Under the pieces are notes generated by a model, which saw only the letters and a list, made by a program, of their open reading frames with translations, ran no database searches and was not told the DNA's origin. The position numbers and the translations under genes are program-made. A DNA stretch of 64,000 bases from positions 1 through 64,000 of the forward strand of contig JAVBLQ010000065.1 in assembly GCA_031553435.1 (NCBI GenBank), in the 5' to 3' direction. Positions 54,618 to 63,264 of this stretch are shown here, in pieces; the stretch's first letter is position 1; each line of letters starts with the position of its first letter. The stretch is from JAVBLQ01 sp031553435. GTDB lineage: Bacteria; Bacteroidota; Bacteroidia; Bacteroidales; Azobacteroidaceae.

Positions 54618-55388
54618 TCATACTAACCCTTCAATAAAACATCGGGCAATCAATTCCGAACAATTCTTCATCCCACTTTTTTGTAAAATATTTTTCCGGT
54701 GATTTTTCACTGTATTCAACGAAATAAAAAGCTGATCGGCAATCTCTTTATTCTTCATTCCTTTGGCCAATAAATGGATAATCTCAGCTTCCCGCTTACT
54801 AAACAAAGGAGTATTAGAGACATTGACGGCATTCGGAAAAACATCTATTTCAATATATTCATTAATCCCATATATGCCGGACAAATATGCTTTCAAACTG
54901 TTTGTAGTAGATAAATGACTGATATCCGTATGTATATTTAACACTTTGGCAAAATGTCCGTTTTTATCAGTGGAAAGTATAATTGCCTGGTGTAGAAATA
55001 ATTTATACGCCCCATTAGCTGTTTTTATCCTCATACAGAAACTCATTTTATACTTCAAAGCATTTGAAGCCCCAAGATTATAGCGAAGATGGTTGATAAC
55101 CGCATCTTCGGCCTGTGTGGCAAAGTCCAGATCATCCGGATGGATGCGATCGATAATATCTTTTATAGATTGAGGCGTCATTCCCAATATGTTTCCTGCT
55201 CCGGACGATACATTTGTTATCCGGTGAGTATGAAAATCTATGATGTAATGATAGCAAGGGCCCAAATAGAATATGGATGACAACAAATCATTCACTTGAA
55301 TATTTCCGGATATCATTTCCTTTTCAGTGCTGAAATGCGATGTCCTGCTCCAAAGTGTATTTAAAAATTGGTGTTGTTTTATATTCAT
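54618..55388 (-). CDS. PAS-LuxR family transcriptional regulator
   Basis: 256 residues from ATG 55388. The N-terminal half has a PAS-like fold (ITNVSSGAGNILGMTPQSIKDIIDRIHPDD, FMRIKTANGAYKLFLHQAI-like). The C-terminal LuxR/GerE HTH spans about 195-250: FSKREAEIIHLLAKGMKNKEIADQLF followed by SLNTVKNHRKNIL. No receiver domain. Senses an unknown small signal. Not obviously linked to the PUL. Confidence 0.83.
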   Translation of the reverse strand: MNIKQHQFLNTLWSRTSHFSTEKEMISGNIQVNDLLSSIFYLGPCYHYIIDFHTHRITNVSSGAGNILGMTPQSIKDIIDRIHPDDLDFATQAEDAVINHLRYNLGASNALKYKMSFCMRIKTANGAYKLFLHQAIILSTDKNGHFAKVLNIHTDISHLSTTNSLKAYLSGIYGINEYIEIDVFPNAVNVSNTPLFSKREAEIIHLLAKGMKNKEIADQLFISLNTVKNHRKNILQKSGMKNCSELIARCFIEGLV

Positions 55389-55500
55389 AAAAATTAAGAT
55401 TATTTGTAAATAATAATTCATTAGCAATTCTAACAGATTATACTTAAGAATAGTTTATCCCTGAATTATTAAAAATACTGAAAATAATCCGATAAATAAA

Positions 55501-55569
55501 GACAAAAGGCAAAGGGCAAAAGGTCACTTAATGTGATTCCCTTTGCCTTTTGCCCTTCACCTTTAGCCC
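55501..55569. terminator. heptad hairpin between PNPOx-like gene and regulator
   Basis: CAAAAGGCAAAGGG (55503-55516) and its exact complement (55539-55552), extended by GCAAAAG and GTGAAGG heptamers. Follows the stop of the minus-strand gene at 55582. Confidence 0.6.
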
Positions 55570-55581
55570 AAAAACAGCTTC

Positions 55582-55992
55582 TTAAAACGTAAGAACCTCT
55601 GCTATACTTTGCCCTGTAGTATAATCACTATAATATATTTCTTTAAGGCAAATTTTGAAATAAGCAAAAGGTTTCACCAATCCATTATCTACCATCTCTT
55701 TAAATTCAGAATGTCGCTCAAAAAGAACTTTGTTGAATTCCTGAATTTCAGCAGGAGTAGCGTCAGTAACATGACCGTCGATTGTAACGAATCTCGGCAT
55801 ATTATGTATGGAGATACTTACAAGATTGTTATGCTTCAAATTATTTGCCTTGATAGATTCCGGAGAAGTTGCAAAGATAATAGAATCCCCCACCATAATA
55901 TACTCCATTGTTGAGGCTCTGGGTTTATCTTTGAAAGACGTAGCCAATGCCATTATTGAGTTTTCATTCAAAAACTTAATTATCTTTTCCAT
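55582..55992 (-). CDS. pyridoxamine 5'-phosphate oxidase-like flavoprotein
   Basis: 136 residues: split-barrel FMN-binding fold with SIMALATSFKDKPRASTMEYIMV, SIIFATSPESIKANNLKHN and VSISIHNMPRFVTIDGHV. Small stand-alone members are often FMN- or F420-binding reductases of unknown substrate rather than true PdxH. Promoter box TAGCTTTG at 56055-56062 on the minus strand, 63 bp upstream. Confidence 0.8.
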   Translation of the reverse strand: MEKIIKFLNENSIMALATSFKDKPRASTMEYIMVGDSIIFATSPESIKANNLKHNNLVSISIHNMPRFVTIDGHVTDATPAEIQEFNKVLFERHSEFKEMVDNGLVKPFAYFKICLKEIYYSDYTTGQSIAEVLTF

Positions 55993-56054
55993 TTCCTTTT
56001 AGCTTTATTGAATATTAAATAACCTATTATTTCCTTAATCCCATAATATTAGCG

Positions 56055-56062
56055 CAAAGCTA
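56055..56062 (-). promoter_or_regulatory. -7 box of the PNPOx-like gene
   Basis: Minus strand reads TAGCTTTG (TAnnTTTG match) in the divergent gap before the recombinase gene. No -33 found. Confidence 0.35.
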
Positions 56063-56226
56063 ATGAAAAAGTTTCTAAATCTTAGCGAACCTGCTAAAAC
56101 AATGTAACTGTTCAGAATATGGCATTAACGTTATAGCCCAAAAAACTTTTTTTTCTCAAAAACGTTTTAACTTATAAAGTTAATCACTTTCTCATATTTA
56201 AACAAAATATCATTTACAATTTATTT

Positions 56227-57509
56227 ATGAAAACAACAAGTATCAGACTTAAATTCCGCCCTTCCACCGTCCCTGACCGTGAAGGCACGCTCTTTTTTCA
56301 GTTCATCCACAATCGCGAAGTTAAAAGCTTGTCCACTCCTTATAGACTCTTTTTTGAGGAATGGAATCCTAAGTTGGAAAAAGTCAAACTAGGTATCTCT
56401 TCACCCTTGCGTGAAGCTTATTTACAGAACCTTTCGGAAGAAATAACCCGCGAATATGGAGCCATTCGTGACAAAATTCAGCGTTTGGAATTCTATAATG
56501 ATTTCAGTCTGTCGGCATTCGTCGAATCATACCGCACGAATAATAGTTGTTGCATGCTTTCTTCCTTTGCATCTGAAGTGGGACAACCATTTCTGCAAGC
56601 CGGACGTATGCGCACCGCCCGTGCCTATCGTGATGCAGCCCGGAACTTTATCCGTTTCAATAATAACAAAGACTTTGCTCTCGAAAGGCTCAATCCTTCC
56701 ATCATCAAGTCATACGAAAATTATATGCTGAATAAAGGTAATACTCTCAACACCAGTTCTTTTTATATGCGTAATCTTCGCGTGATTCACAAAAATGCTG
56801 TTGAACAGAAGTTAATCAAGGATCCTAATGAAGATTTGTTTGCCCACGTCTTTACAGGAGTAACCAAAACAAAAAAACGTGCAGTGAAGAAAGAAGTTTT
56901 TGAAGATTTGATCGCCTTGGATTTTGCTGTTTCAGTTTCAATCAACAACAAACAGAAATCAACAGAAAACAATCAAAAAAAAAACGAAATTTTGTCATGG
57001 AACTCTCCCGGGATCTCTTTGTCCTGAGCTTTTACATGCGAGGCATTTCTTTTATCGATTTGGCTTACTTGAAAAAGAAAGATGTAAAAAACGAGATCAT
57101 TTCTTACCAACGACATAAAACGGGACAAACATTGGAGATTGCGTTGACCCCTGAAATGAAAGAAATCATTGACCGTCACTCCAATTTGTGCAAAGATTCG
57201 GATTACCTGCTTCCTGTCCTCCACCGGGGTGATAGCTATCAATCCTACAATAATGCTTTAAAGAAACAGAACAATCACTTAAAAATACTTTCCAAAATGA
57301 TTGGTCTGGATCAGGGATTGACTACCTATGTTACACGTCACTCCTGGGCGACCATTGCCCGGAATCAGGGAATACCTGTTTCACTCATCAGCCAGGGATT
57401 GGGACATGAATCGGAAAGGACAACAAAGATTTATCTGGGTTCGTTTGATTACACACCTTTACATACAGCTAATCAAACAATTATCAATCATACAAAAAAA
57501 ATATCGTAA
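56227..57509 (+). pseudogene. tyrosine recombinase split by a frameshift in poly-A10
   Basis: Frame 1 (56227-57027) encodes an arm-binding domain (IRLKFRPSTVPDREGTLFFQF) and core-binding SAM-like domain. After a run of ten A at 56975-56984 the recombinase continues in the +1-shifted frame (ORF to 57509): FVMELSRDLFVLSFYMRGISFIDL with the first catalytic Arg, TRHSWATIARNQG, GLGHESERTTKIYLG with His and nucleophile Tyr. One more A (11) or two fewer (8) would give one protein of about 427 residues. The catalytic set is complete, so either a recent mutation, a sequencing slip, or slippage-controlled expression. It stands next to a 607-bp inverted-repeat-bounded segment. Confidence 0.8.
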
Positions 57510-57550
57510 AAAGGAGACAAAAATGTGAAAAGGAAGAATCTGAGGAAGAC

Positions 57551-57571
57551 TTTCTGTCGCTTTGCTAGAGT
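57551..57571 (+). repeat. left 21-bp inverted repeat of the invertible segment
   Basis: Core TCTGTCGCTTTGCTAGAGT. Perfect inverted complement of 58179-58199, 42 bp after the recombinase stop; likely crossover site. A small hairpin TCAAC/GTTGA lies just inside. Confidence 0.75.
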
Positions 57572-58178
57572 CAACCTTAGTTGAAAAGTGACTGAAAATC
57601 ACGCAACAAATGTAGGGAATAATATTTGATCCTTACAAGAGTCGAACCCACAGGAATTTTATTTTTCACATAATTTAGTTGTTTATTTTTAATTTTTAAT
57701 ATTTATTTACAGTTTAAATTTATCGTTTTTAGCTTTTCCGGGAGATATTTTCTCCTCAAATTCACATTTGAAACCCTACTAATTCAGTGAATTGTAATTA
57801 GTTAAATCTTAATAGATAAAATTCCGCTTAAGAAAACTTAAACGGATGGCCATACCTATGATTTAAGGTAAAAGACAAAATATCCTAACTGCCTGCAGCC
57901 AGAATGAATTAAAAAACATTCCATCAAAATAGCTGAAAAAATAAATTCCGGTTTCTTTTTCTTGCGATTTTTTCTTGTAAATCGCCAATAAACAACCTGT
58001 TATCTAAAATTTTTAAAATTATTTTTTCAACAAACTTCTAAAATCCTTATTAGTAGATAGATTTCCGTCCCTGATCACAAATAAAAGATATCCTGTTTCA
58101 ACAAATTTATCAAGTTCTGGATATTAAAACAAAAACATGCCCTTCGGAGCGTATTTCCATAGTTTTATTCTATGGCTT
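57572..58178. other. putative invertible promoter segment (607 bp, now OFF)
   Basis: Lies between perfect 21-bp inverted repeats and next to a tyrosine recombinase. It has no credible gene. The only full promoter match reads leftward near its left end, towards the recombinase. Inversion would place it about 35-60 bp inside the right repeat, reading into the secreted-protein operon at 58428. Part of the 918-bp gene-free stretch 57510-58427; the part after the right repeat (58200-58427) holds a heptad hairpin. Confidence 0.65.
57607..57638 (-). promoter_or_regulatory. promoter inside the invertible segment
   Basis: On the minus strand: TTG (57636-57638), 21-base spacer, TACATTTG (57607-57614), a full -7 match. 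The same TACATTTG box is used before the PUL. Directed towards 57551. Confidence 0.6.
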
Positions 58179-58199
58179 ACTCTAGCAAAGCGACAGAAA
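58179..58199 (-). repeat. right 21-bp inverted repeat of the invertible segment
   Basis: Plus strand core ACTCTAGCAAAGCGACAGA, exact inverse of 57551-57571. A hairpin CCATAG/CTATGG lies just inside (58157-58175). Confidence 0.75.
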
Positions 58200-58289
58200 A
58201 CAAATAAAAACCCCCTAAATGATTAAATAACAGTCTGTAAAACAGATATTTATTATTTTTCATTCAAGGTTTGTTGAACAAAACATTTA

Positions 58290-58381
58290 TTAAACACAAA
58301 GACATTATTATTTAAGCCCAGAGCTTCCGGGCATCGGATATTCATAAAATAAACTCCGTGCCTTTGTGCCTTCGTGTTTAA
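58290..58381. repeat. heptad inverted repeat in the leader of the 58.4-kb operon
   Basis: TTAAACACAAAG (58290-58301) pairs with CTTCGTGTTTAA (58370-58381) with one mismatch; CACAAAG and GCACGGA continue the 7-bp step. It would be transcribed only if the invertible promoter is ON. Confidence 0.5.
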
Positions 58382-58427
58382 GACAACAACAATAAAAGAA
58401 TTAACAACTTAAAAAACTCAAGAATAT

Positions 58428-60008
58428 ATGAAACGAAAACTTACCATTCTCCTGCTCGGCCTTGCACCTTGCCTGGTCTTCGCCCAGTCTCCCGTCGGGG
58501 TCTATGGGCCGGTGAATATCGGCAACGGTGGCAATTTGTTGTCCCAGGGTACGGTCACGGTCAACTCCAATGCTTCGCAAGGAACCGGGGTGATTGTCAA
58601 TAGCGGGACACTCGGCTTGTCCAAAGGCATCATCTTCAAATCGGATGATTCGAATGATGGACTGCTGGCCAACAAGTCCATTGTCTCAACAACAGGCAGC
58701 GCCATATCGGAAATTCAACTGCAAAAGACTTTCACTGACAAGAGGTATTATTATGTCTCTTTCCCGTTCACCGTCAAAATGAATACCATCCAATCCGCTA
58801 CCGGAGCCATTTTGGTTTACGACAAGGATTATTACATCATGGAATATGATGCTGCCAGCCGCCCTAACACAGGTAAGGCTGATTCATGGAAAGATTTGGT
58901 TGTCGATGCCAAGTCCACTTTGGTTCCCGGAAAAGGTTACCTTTTTGCTTTGGATGAAGAAGTGGTTAACCGTGAGGTGATCTTTCCGGCTTCCGATATT
59001 ACAAATTTGTTTTCAACAGCAACAGCTAATAAAACGATCAATTTGTCTTATTATACCCCAACCATCCAGAATCCATTTACTACAGCTTTAAGTTGGGGTT
59101 GGAACTTTACCGGTGGATTGACAACAAGCAATTATACAATGAACCAATCCAACCTGAACTACACTGGTTTCCTGTATTATTACAATAAATCAGTTAAGGA
59201 TTATGTAGAAATTGCTACCGGTCTGGGGCAATCTACCACTATGCCGCCTTACATTTCTTTCTTTACGCATGAGGCTCAGGCCGGCAATTCGATTGCATAC
59301 TCTGTAGGTGGAGTAACTACCAGTACTCAGTCTGCTAATCTTCGTTCTGAAGAAGAACCCCAATTCGACATTATCAGCCTTTGGATCAATGGTTCTGAAT
59401 ACAACGACCAGCTCCGCATTGTTACCGGTGACAGCTATCCGGAAAATCTGGATTATCATAAAGATGCTCCCAAACTCTTCTCTCCCGATAAAGAAACTCC
59501 GCAACTCTGGAGCATGCTTGAAGGCGATGAACTTTGCATCACAATGCTTCCTAAAAAAGAATACAGGGAAGTCACTTTAGGAGTCAAAACCGGTGAAGAT
59601 GATAATTACACTATCTCACTTGATGAAGGTTACAATGGTTTTTATCAATCCATCGTCCTCTTTGATAAAGAAACTGGTGAAAGAACAAATCTTCTCACAG
59701 ATTCTTACACATTCCCATCAACAGAACTCAACACCACTGATCGTTTCACCCTGGAATTGAACCGGATGCCGACTTCAATTGACAATGCTCAAGCTGACAA
59801 GGTGATCATCTATGCAAGCAACCATCAATTGTTTGTCAAGAATATCCAGCAAGGAGATAAAATCCAGGTCTTTGATGTAACGGGAAGAATGGTGCTTTCT
59901 GCAACTGCGCAAGGCTCTGATTTCACAGGAGAATTGGAAACAATAGGAGCTTTAATTATAAAAGTAACAGGAAATACAAATAAAACAGCTAAGATAATCA
60001 ATCAATGA
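58428..60008 (+). CDS. secreted surface protein with T9SS sorting domain
   Basis: 526 residues, signal peptide cut after FAQ. Start PVGVYGPVNIGNGGNLLSQG and GTLGLSKGIIFKSDD resemble beta-helical/adhesin-like repeats. A central beta-rich region has no catalytic motif. A type IX sorting domain (about 450-526: DKVIIYASNHQLFVKNIQQGDKIQVFDVTG) ends it. Exported to the surface through T9SS. Function unknown; its placement downstream of the invertible promoter suggests a phase-variable surface antigen or adhesin. Overlaps the next gene by 4 bp. Confidence 0.78.
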   Translation: MKRKLTILLLGLAPCLVFAQSPVGVYGPVNIGNGGNLLSQGTVTVNSNASQGTGVIVNSGTLGLSKGIIFKSDDSNDGLLANKSIVSTTGSAISEIQLQKTFTDKRYYYVSFPFTVKMNTIQSATGAILVYDKDYYIMEYDAASRPNTGKADSWKDLVVDAKSTLVPGKGYLFALDEEVVNREVIFPASDITNLFSTATANKTINLSYYTPTIQNPFTTALSWGWNFTGGLTTSNYTMNQSNLNYTGFLYYYNKSVKDYVEIATGLGQSTTMPPYISFFTHEAQAGNSIAYSVGGVTTSTQSANLRSEEEPQFDIISLWINGSEYNDQLRIVTGDSYPENLDYHKDAPKLFSPDKETPQLWSMLEGDELCITMLPKKEYREVTLGVKTGEDDNYTISLDEGYNGFYQSIVLFDKETGERTNLLTDSYTFPSTELNTTDRFTLELNRMPTSIDNAQADKVIIYASNHQLFVKNIQQGDKIQVFDVTGRMVLSATAQGSDFTGELETIGALIIKVTGNTNKTAKIINQ

Positions 60009-60286
60009 AAAAAGTAATTTATATCTTCTTGCTCACAATCACAGCCTGCCTGTTCACCGAACTGCACGCCCAGGGATTGTACAAGAACCAGGAAGAGAAC
60101 AAGGCCACTTCCACCACAGAATACAGCCCCTCCATTCTCAGGGCTAAACCTGACCTGCCTCCCGGACCGGGAATCGATGAATCGGAGCAGGTTCCGCTTG
60201 GCGAAGGACTGCTGTTGCTCGCTGTGCTCGCGGGTTTATCCGCACACAGAATACACGGAAAGAACAGAAAAACACGGAATAATTGA
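60005..60286 (+). CDS. small exported protein with PID-CTERM-like sorting tail
   Basis: 93 residues: signal peptide (to LHAQ), short Glu/Thr-rich stretch, then KPDLPPGPGIDESEQVPLGE followed by a hydrophobic helix GLLLLAVLAGLSAH and a basic tail. Proline-glycine motif, helix and basic end is the layout of exosortase/PID-CTERM-type sorting signals in Bacteroidota. The basic tail (HRIHGKNRKTRNN) is encoded by heptad repeat DNA. Translationally coupled (ATGA) to the T9SS protein. Confidence 0.65.
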   Translation: MKKVIYIFLLTITACLFTELHAQGLYKNQEENKATSTTEYSPSILRAKPDLPPGPGIDESEQVPLGEGLLLLAVLAGLSAHRIHGKNRKTRNN

Positions 60287-60384
60287 AAATTGAAAATAAA
60301 AATCCGTGATGGCCTGTGTAATCCGCGTATTCCGTGTTCCATCACGTAAAACTTAAAACGTATAACATAAAACTTAAAATAAAG
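60241..60384. repeat. heptad repeat cluster with nested hairpins
   Basis: AACACGGAAT (60271-60280) pairs with ATTCCGTGTT (60329-60338), and CGTGATGG (60305-60312) with CCATCACG (60339-60346). After 60345, CGTAAAA, CTTAAAA and CATAAAA run in 7-bp step to the next start codon. Confidence 0.65.
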
Positions 60385-61686
60385 ATGAAAACAACGAAAA
60401 TTTTAATTTCAATCTGTGTCGTTTTATTTCTGACGACAATAAAAATGACTGCACAGGTTACAATAGGCAGCCAGAATGCACCCAATGCTTCGGCTGTACT
60501 TGATTTACAGACAACAAATAAAGGTTTATTATTGCCAAGAGTGGCACTGACCTCAACTACTGCTGCTACACCTTTGAGCGCACATGTGGCGGGGATGACG
60601 GTGTATAATACGGCTACGGCAGGAACAGGAACTACAGCTGTGAGTCCGGGTCAATACTATAATGATGGTTCAAAATGGACACGCATTCAGGAATATACTG
60701 AAACCGTTGATCCCACTTATATGGTGTGGTTTAATGGTACAAATCCAAATTCAGCTACAGCATTCGATGATGTACCTTATTATGACCAAAATGGACAAGT
60801 CAATACATCATTTGTGAATGACAATACATTGAAAGCCAAAACAAATTATATGTACATTGGTACTGATGGTAGCAATTGGATTTATAATGGATCTGCATAT
60901 GTAACAAAAGCTAACCCTGTTGCTACAGAATGGTATTTAATGGGAACTACTACAGATGCAGGAAACAATAAAAGTGGAAGTATTTATAGAACAGGTCCCA
61001 TACAAATTGCTACATCTGCTAATGCCTGGAGCCTTATTGATGTTACTAAAACTGTAAAAAATTCTGGAGTACATACTGGAGTTTTAGCAAAATTAACAGG
61101 TGTTCTTGAAAATGGCAAAAGTTATGACCTTAAACATTTCTATGCCAATACAGCTATTGCTGTACCTGGAGGGGCTACAGCAACAGGAACTTATGAAGGA
61201 CACACCTCTTTGATTTGGAGACATGGACAAGTACCTGGTTACATTAACAATAATGGAACATTTGATAATATAACAGGTGCATATTCTGCTATTGGTCACC
61301 ATGCTTTAGGTATGACCGGGACTAATACAGGTATCACAAAAGAAGTTATGGGTTTCCATTCTAATATTCTAGCAAATTGGGGAACAATAACCACAGCCTA
61401 TGATTTTTATGCTAATGATTATGGTATAGCTACAAATGGAGTTGTTACAAATAAATATGGAGTTTTTATTTATGGAGCTACTAAGTTAAATTTTTTCCAA
61501 GGAAAAGTAGCTATCGGAAGCAATCCTGGTTCCAATGGAACTAATACAAAATTACATGTTTTTGGAGCAATTACCATTGCTGATGAAACAGTTACAACTA
61601 GTAATCCTGTAGCAGGCATGATTCGTTTTAATAATTCTACTAAAAAATTCCAAGGTTACAACGGTACAGCTTGGGTAGATTTTTAA
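60385..61686 (+). CDS. secreted beta-rich protein of Bacteroidota surface type
   Basis: 433 residues from ATG 60385; an upstream start at 60334 would translate repeat DNA and is rejected. Signal peptide to TAQ. The N-terminal AQVTIGSQNAPNASAVLDLQTTNKGLLLPRVAL is a module found on many Bacteroidota surface proteins with tail-fibre-like C-termini; the end VAGMIRFNNSTKKFQGYNGTAWVDF repeats that theme. No enzyme motif. Together with its neighbours it may build a phase-variable surface structure. Confidence 0.72.
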   Translation: MKTTKILISICVVLFLTTIKMTAQVTIGSQNAPNASAVLDLQTTNKGLLLPRVALTSTTAATPLSAHVAGMTVYNTATAGTGTTAVSPGQYYNDGSKWTRIQEYTETVDPTYMVWFNGTNPNSATAFDDVPYYDQNGQVNTSFVNDNTLKAKTNYMYIGTDGSNWIYNGSAYVTKANPVATEWYLMGTTTDAGNNKSGSIYRTGPIQIATSANAWSLIDVTKTVKNSGVHTGVLAKLTGVLENGKSYDLKHFYANTAIAVPGGATATGTYEGHTSLIWRHGQVPGYINNNGTFDNITGAYSAIGHHALGMTGTNTGITKEVMGFHSNILANWGTITTAYDFYANDYGIATNGVVTNKYGVFIYGATKLNFFQGKVAIGSNPGSNGTNTKLHVFGAITIADETVTTSNPVAGMIRFNNSTKKFQGYNGTAWVDF

Positions 61687-61704
61687 TCAAATTCATTTTT
61701 GTCA

Positions 61705-62244
61705 ATGCAAAAATTCAAACTGATAATTCTATTTGTTTTTCTGGCAATATATTTTGTCCAAGCTCAACAAATTGCTTTGATTCACAGGGACAGTGTATTA
61801 TTGACAACACCCCATTATACTGAAAAAATTCAATCAGTAGATAGTGTTCAAAAAGTATATACACAAGAATTGGAATCTTTGCAAAAATCGTTGGAAGGCA
61901 AATATGTACAGCTTCTTCAACCATATAGGATCAATCAAAACGAACCTGTTGAAAGCATCAAGCAACGCATGTCGCCTGCAGACACTCTTCGTTTCAATAT
62001 CTTATTGGATGAAGACAAAGCATTGCAGGTCAAAGCCAAAAGTTATGACAATATGGTTCGTTTTCTATATGAACAGGATGTTCGTCCCATATTGAATAAA
62101 GTGGATGCTGTGATTAAAAGTTATTGCGAGAAAAACAAGATTGATATGGTTCTTTATTTGGAGCAGATGCAGCCGGCAATGGCTTATCTGAATCCGAAGA
62201 GAAATATAACAAGGGAAATTATTTCTCTCATCAGTAAGAATTGA
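61705..62244 (+). CDS. OmpH/Skp-like periplasmic protein
   Basis: 179 residues from ATG 61705. Signal peptide, then QIALIHRDSVLLTTPHY and a long helical coiled coil (EKIQSVDSVQKVYTQELESLQKSLEGKY) ending in a short strand motif MVLYLEQMQPAMAYLNPKRNIT. This is the layout of OmpH/Skp chaperones (start IaxVdxxxil, end AvxYxxpxxDIT). Probably a helper for the secreted proteins encoded just upstream. Confidence 0.72.
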   Translation: MQKFKLIILFVFLAIYFVQAQQIALIHRDSVLLTTPHYTEKIQSVDSVQKVYTQELESLQKSLEGKYVQLLQPYRINQNEPVESIKQRMSPADTLRFNILLDEDKALQVKAKSYDNMVRFLYEQDVRPILNKVDAVIKSYCEKNKIDMVLYLEQMQPAMAYLNPKRNITREIISLISKN

Positions 62245-62277
62245 AACTTCCGTTGTGAAACGGATACAAGGGCACGT

Positions 62278-62394
62278 CAACGCAGACAATTCCACACCCG
62301 CAAAGGTTCTTTTTATTCCTTTTAACACAAACCAGAGTTGCGGAGTGCTTGGGAGAGGCCATTAGGGGGCCGCTCTGCGTTGGAACCCTTTTTT
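62278..62394 (+). terminator. structured region with U-tract after the OmpH-like gene
   Basis: CAACGCAGA (62278-62286) pairs with TCTGCGTTG (62374-62382), enclosing about 87 GC-richer bases with a smaller GGCC/GGCC hairpin, followed by TTTTTT at 62389-62394. Could be a terminator or a small structured RNA. Confidence 0.4.
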
Positions 62395-62466
62395 AGAGTG
62401 AAGAATTAAGAGTGAAGAGTGAAGAATTTTTGCTTATGTACGACAATTTTTTTTCACTCTTCATTC
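62395..62466. repeat. heptad inverted repeat before the TRIC-like gene end
   Basis: AGTGAAG appears three times in 7-bp register on the left; GAAGAGTGAA (62414-62423) pairs with TTCACTCTTC (62453-62462). Sits between convergent genes. Confidence 0.55.
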
Positions 62467-63079
62467 ATTTCTCCTCGTTTCCTTTCAACACCGGAAGCCC
62501 GACCTTATATTTCACTGCCAGCACACGAGCCACAATAACGCTGACCGCTGACAATATTTCTGTCACCGGAGTACTCATTCCTCCAATATGGCACAACCAA
62601 TAAATAACTCCTCCGAAAACACTGGTCAGTGCATAAATTTCTTTTCTGAAAACCAAAGGAAGCTCGTTGATCAATGTATCACGTATAATACTTCCGGCCG
62701 AACCCGTTATTGTACCCATAATAATGGCAACCCAGAAAGGAAATCCACATTGCATGGTTTTTTCGATTCCCACAACCGTAAAAAGAGCCAATCCGATCGT
62801 ATCGAATGTAAAAAAAGTATATTGCAACCTAACCAATATTTTTCTGTAGATAAGAACAACAAACAATGCAAGAGTAGCGCAAACAATATACATCTCGTTG
62901 AGCATCCAGAACGGAGTGAGGTTAAGCATCAAATCCCGGATCGTTCCGCCTCCCACCGCTGTCACAAATCCTATTACAAATGCGCCAAACCAGTCGAATT
63001 GCTTGGTCGAAGCCAATCGAATCCCAGAAATAGCAAAGGCGAAAGTGCCGGCAAATTCAATTATATCCAGAAAATCCAT
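62465..63079 (-). CDS. trimeric intracellular cation channel (TRIC/UPF0126) family protein
   Basis: 204 residues from ATG 63079, seven transmembrane helices in two similar halves: EFAGTFAFAISGIRLAS ... AVGGGTIRDLM and TIGLALFTVVGIEKTM ... GTITGSAGSIIRDTLINELPLVF. The paired GGGTxRD and GSxxRD motifs mark UPF0126/YicG proteins, prokaryotic TRIC-type channels. Substrate uncertain. Confidence 0.88.
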   Translation of the reverse strand: MDFLDIIEFAGTFAFAISGIRLASTKQFDWFGAFVIGFVTAVGGGTIRDLMLNLTPFWMLNEMYIVCATLALFVVLIYRKILVRLQYTFFTFDTIGLALFTVVGIEKTMQCGFPFWVAIIMGTITGSAGSIIRDTLINELPLVFRKEIYALTSVFGGVIYWLCHIGGMSTPVTEILSAVSVIVARVLAVKYKVGLPVLKGNEEK

Positions 63080-63083
63080 AAAC

Positions 63084-63165
63084 AATTAAGAATGAAAAAT
63101 TGAAAATTATTAGATGCAAAGATAATTATTCCAACCTCAATTCTTAATTTTTCATTCTTCATTAA
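63084..63165. repeat. heptad inverted repeat before dnaK
   Basis: AAGAATGAAAAATT (63088-63101) and its exact complement (63146-63159), with AATTAAG, AATGAAA and AATTGAA in 7-bp step, in the divergent gap between the TRIC-like gene and dnaK. Confidence 0.6.
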
Positions 63166-63264
63166 TCTGCCAGTTTGTCAGAAATTTATCTGTCATATAT
63201 CTATGGCATGCCATTTGATATTTAACAGGAAAAGAATATTAACAAATAAAACAATTATAAATTT

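Noticed and set aside
57515..57528. AAGGAG followed by ATG TGA (two-codon frame)
   Set aside because: Strong Shine-Dalgarno-like site but no reading frame; perhaps a remnant near the invertible segment, not a gene.
63203..63214. CIRCE element before dnaK
   Set aside because: The palindrome ATGGCATGCCAT does not match the CIRCE consensus or its 9-base spacing.
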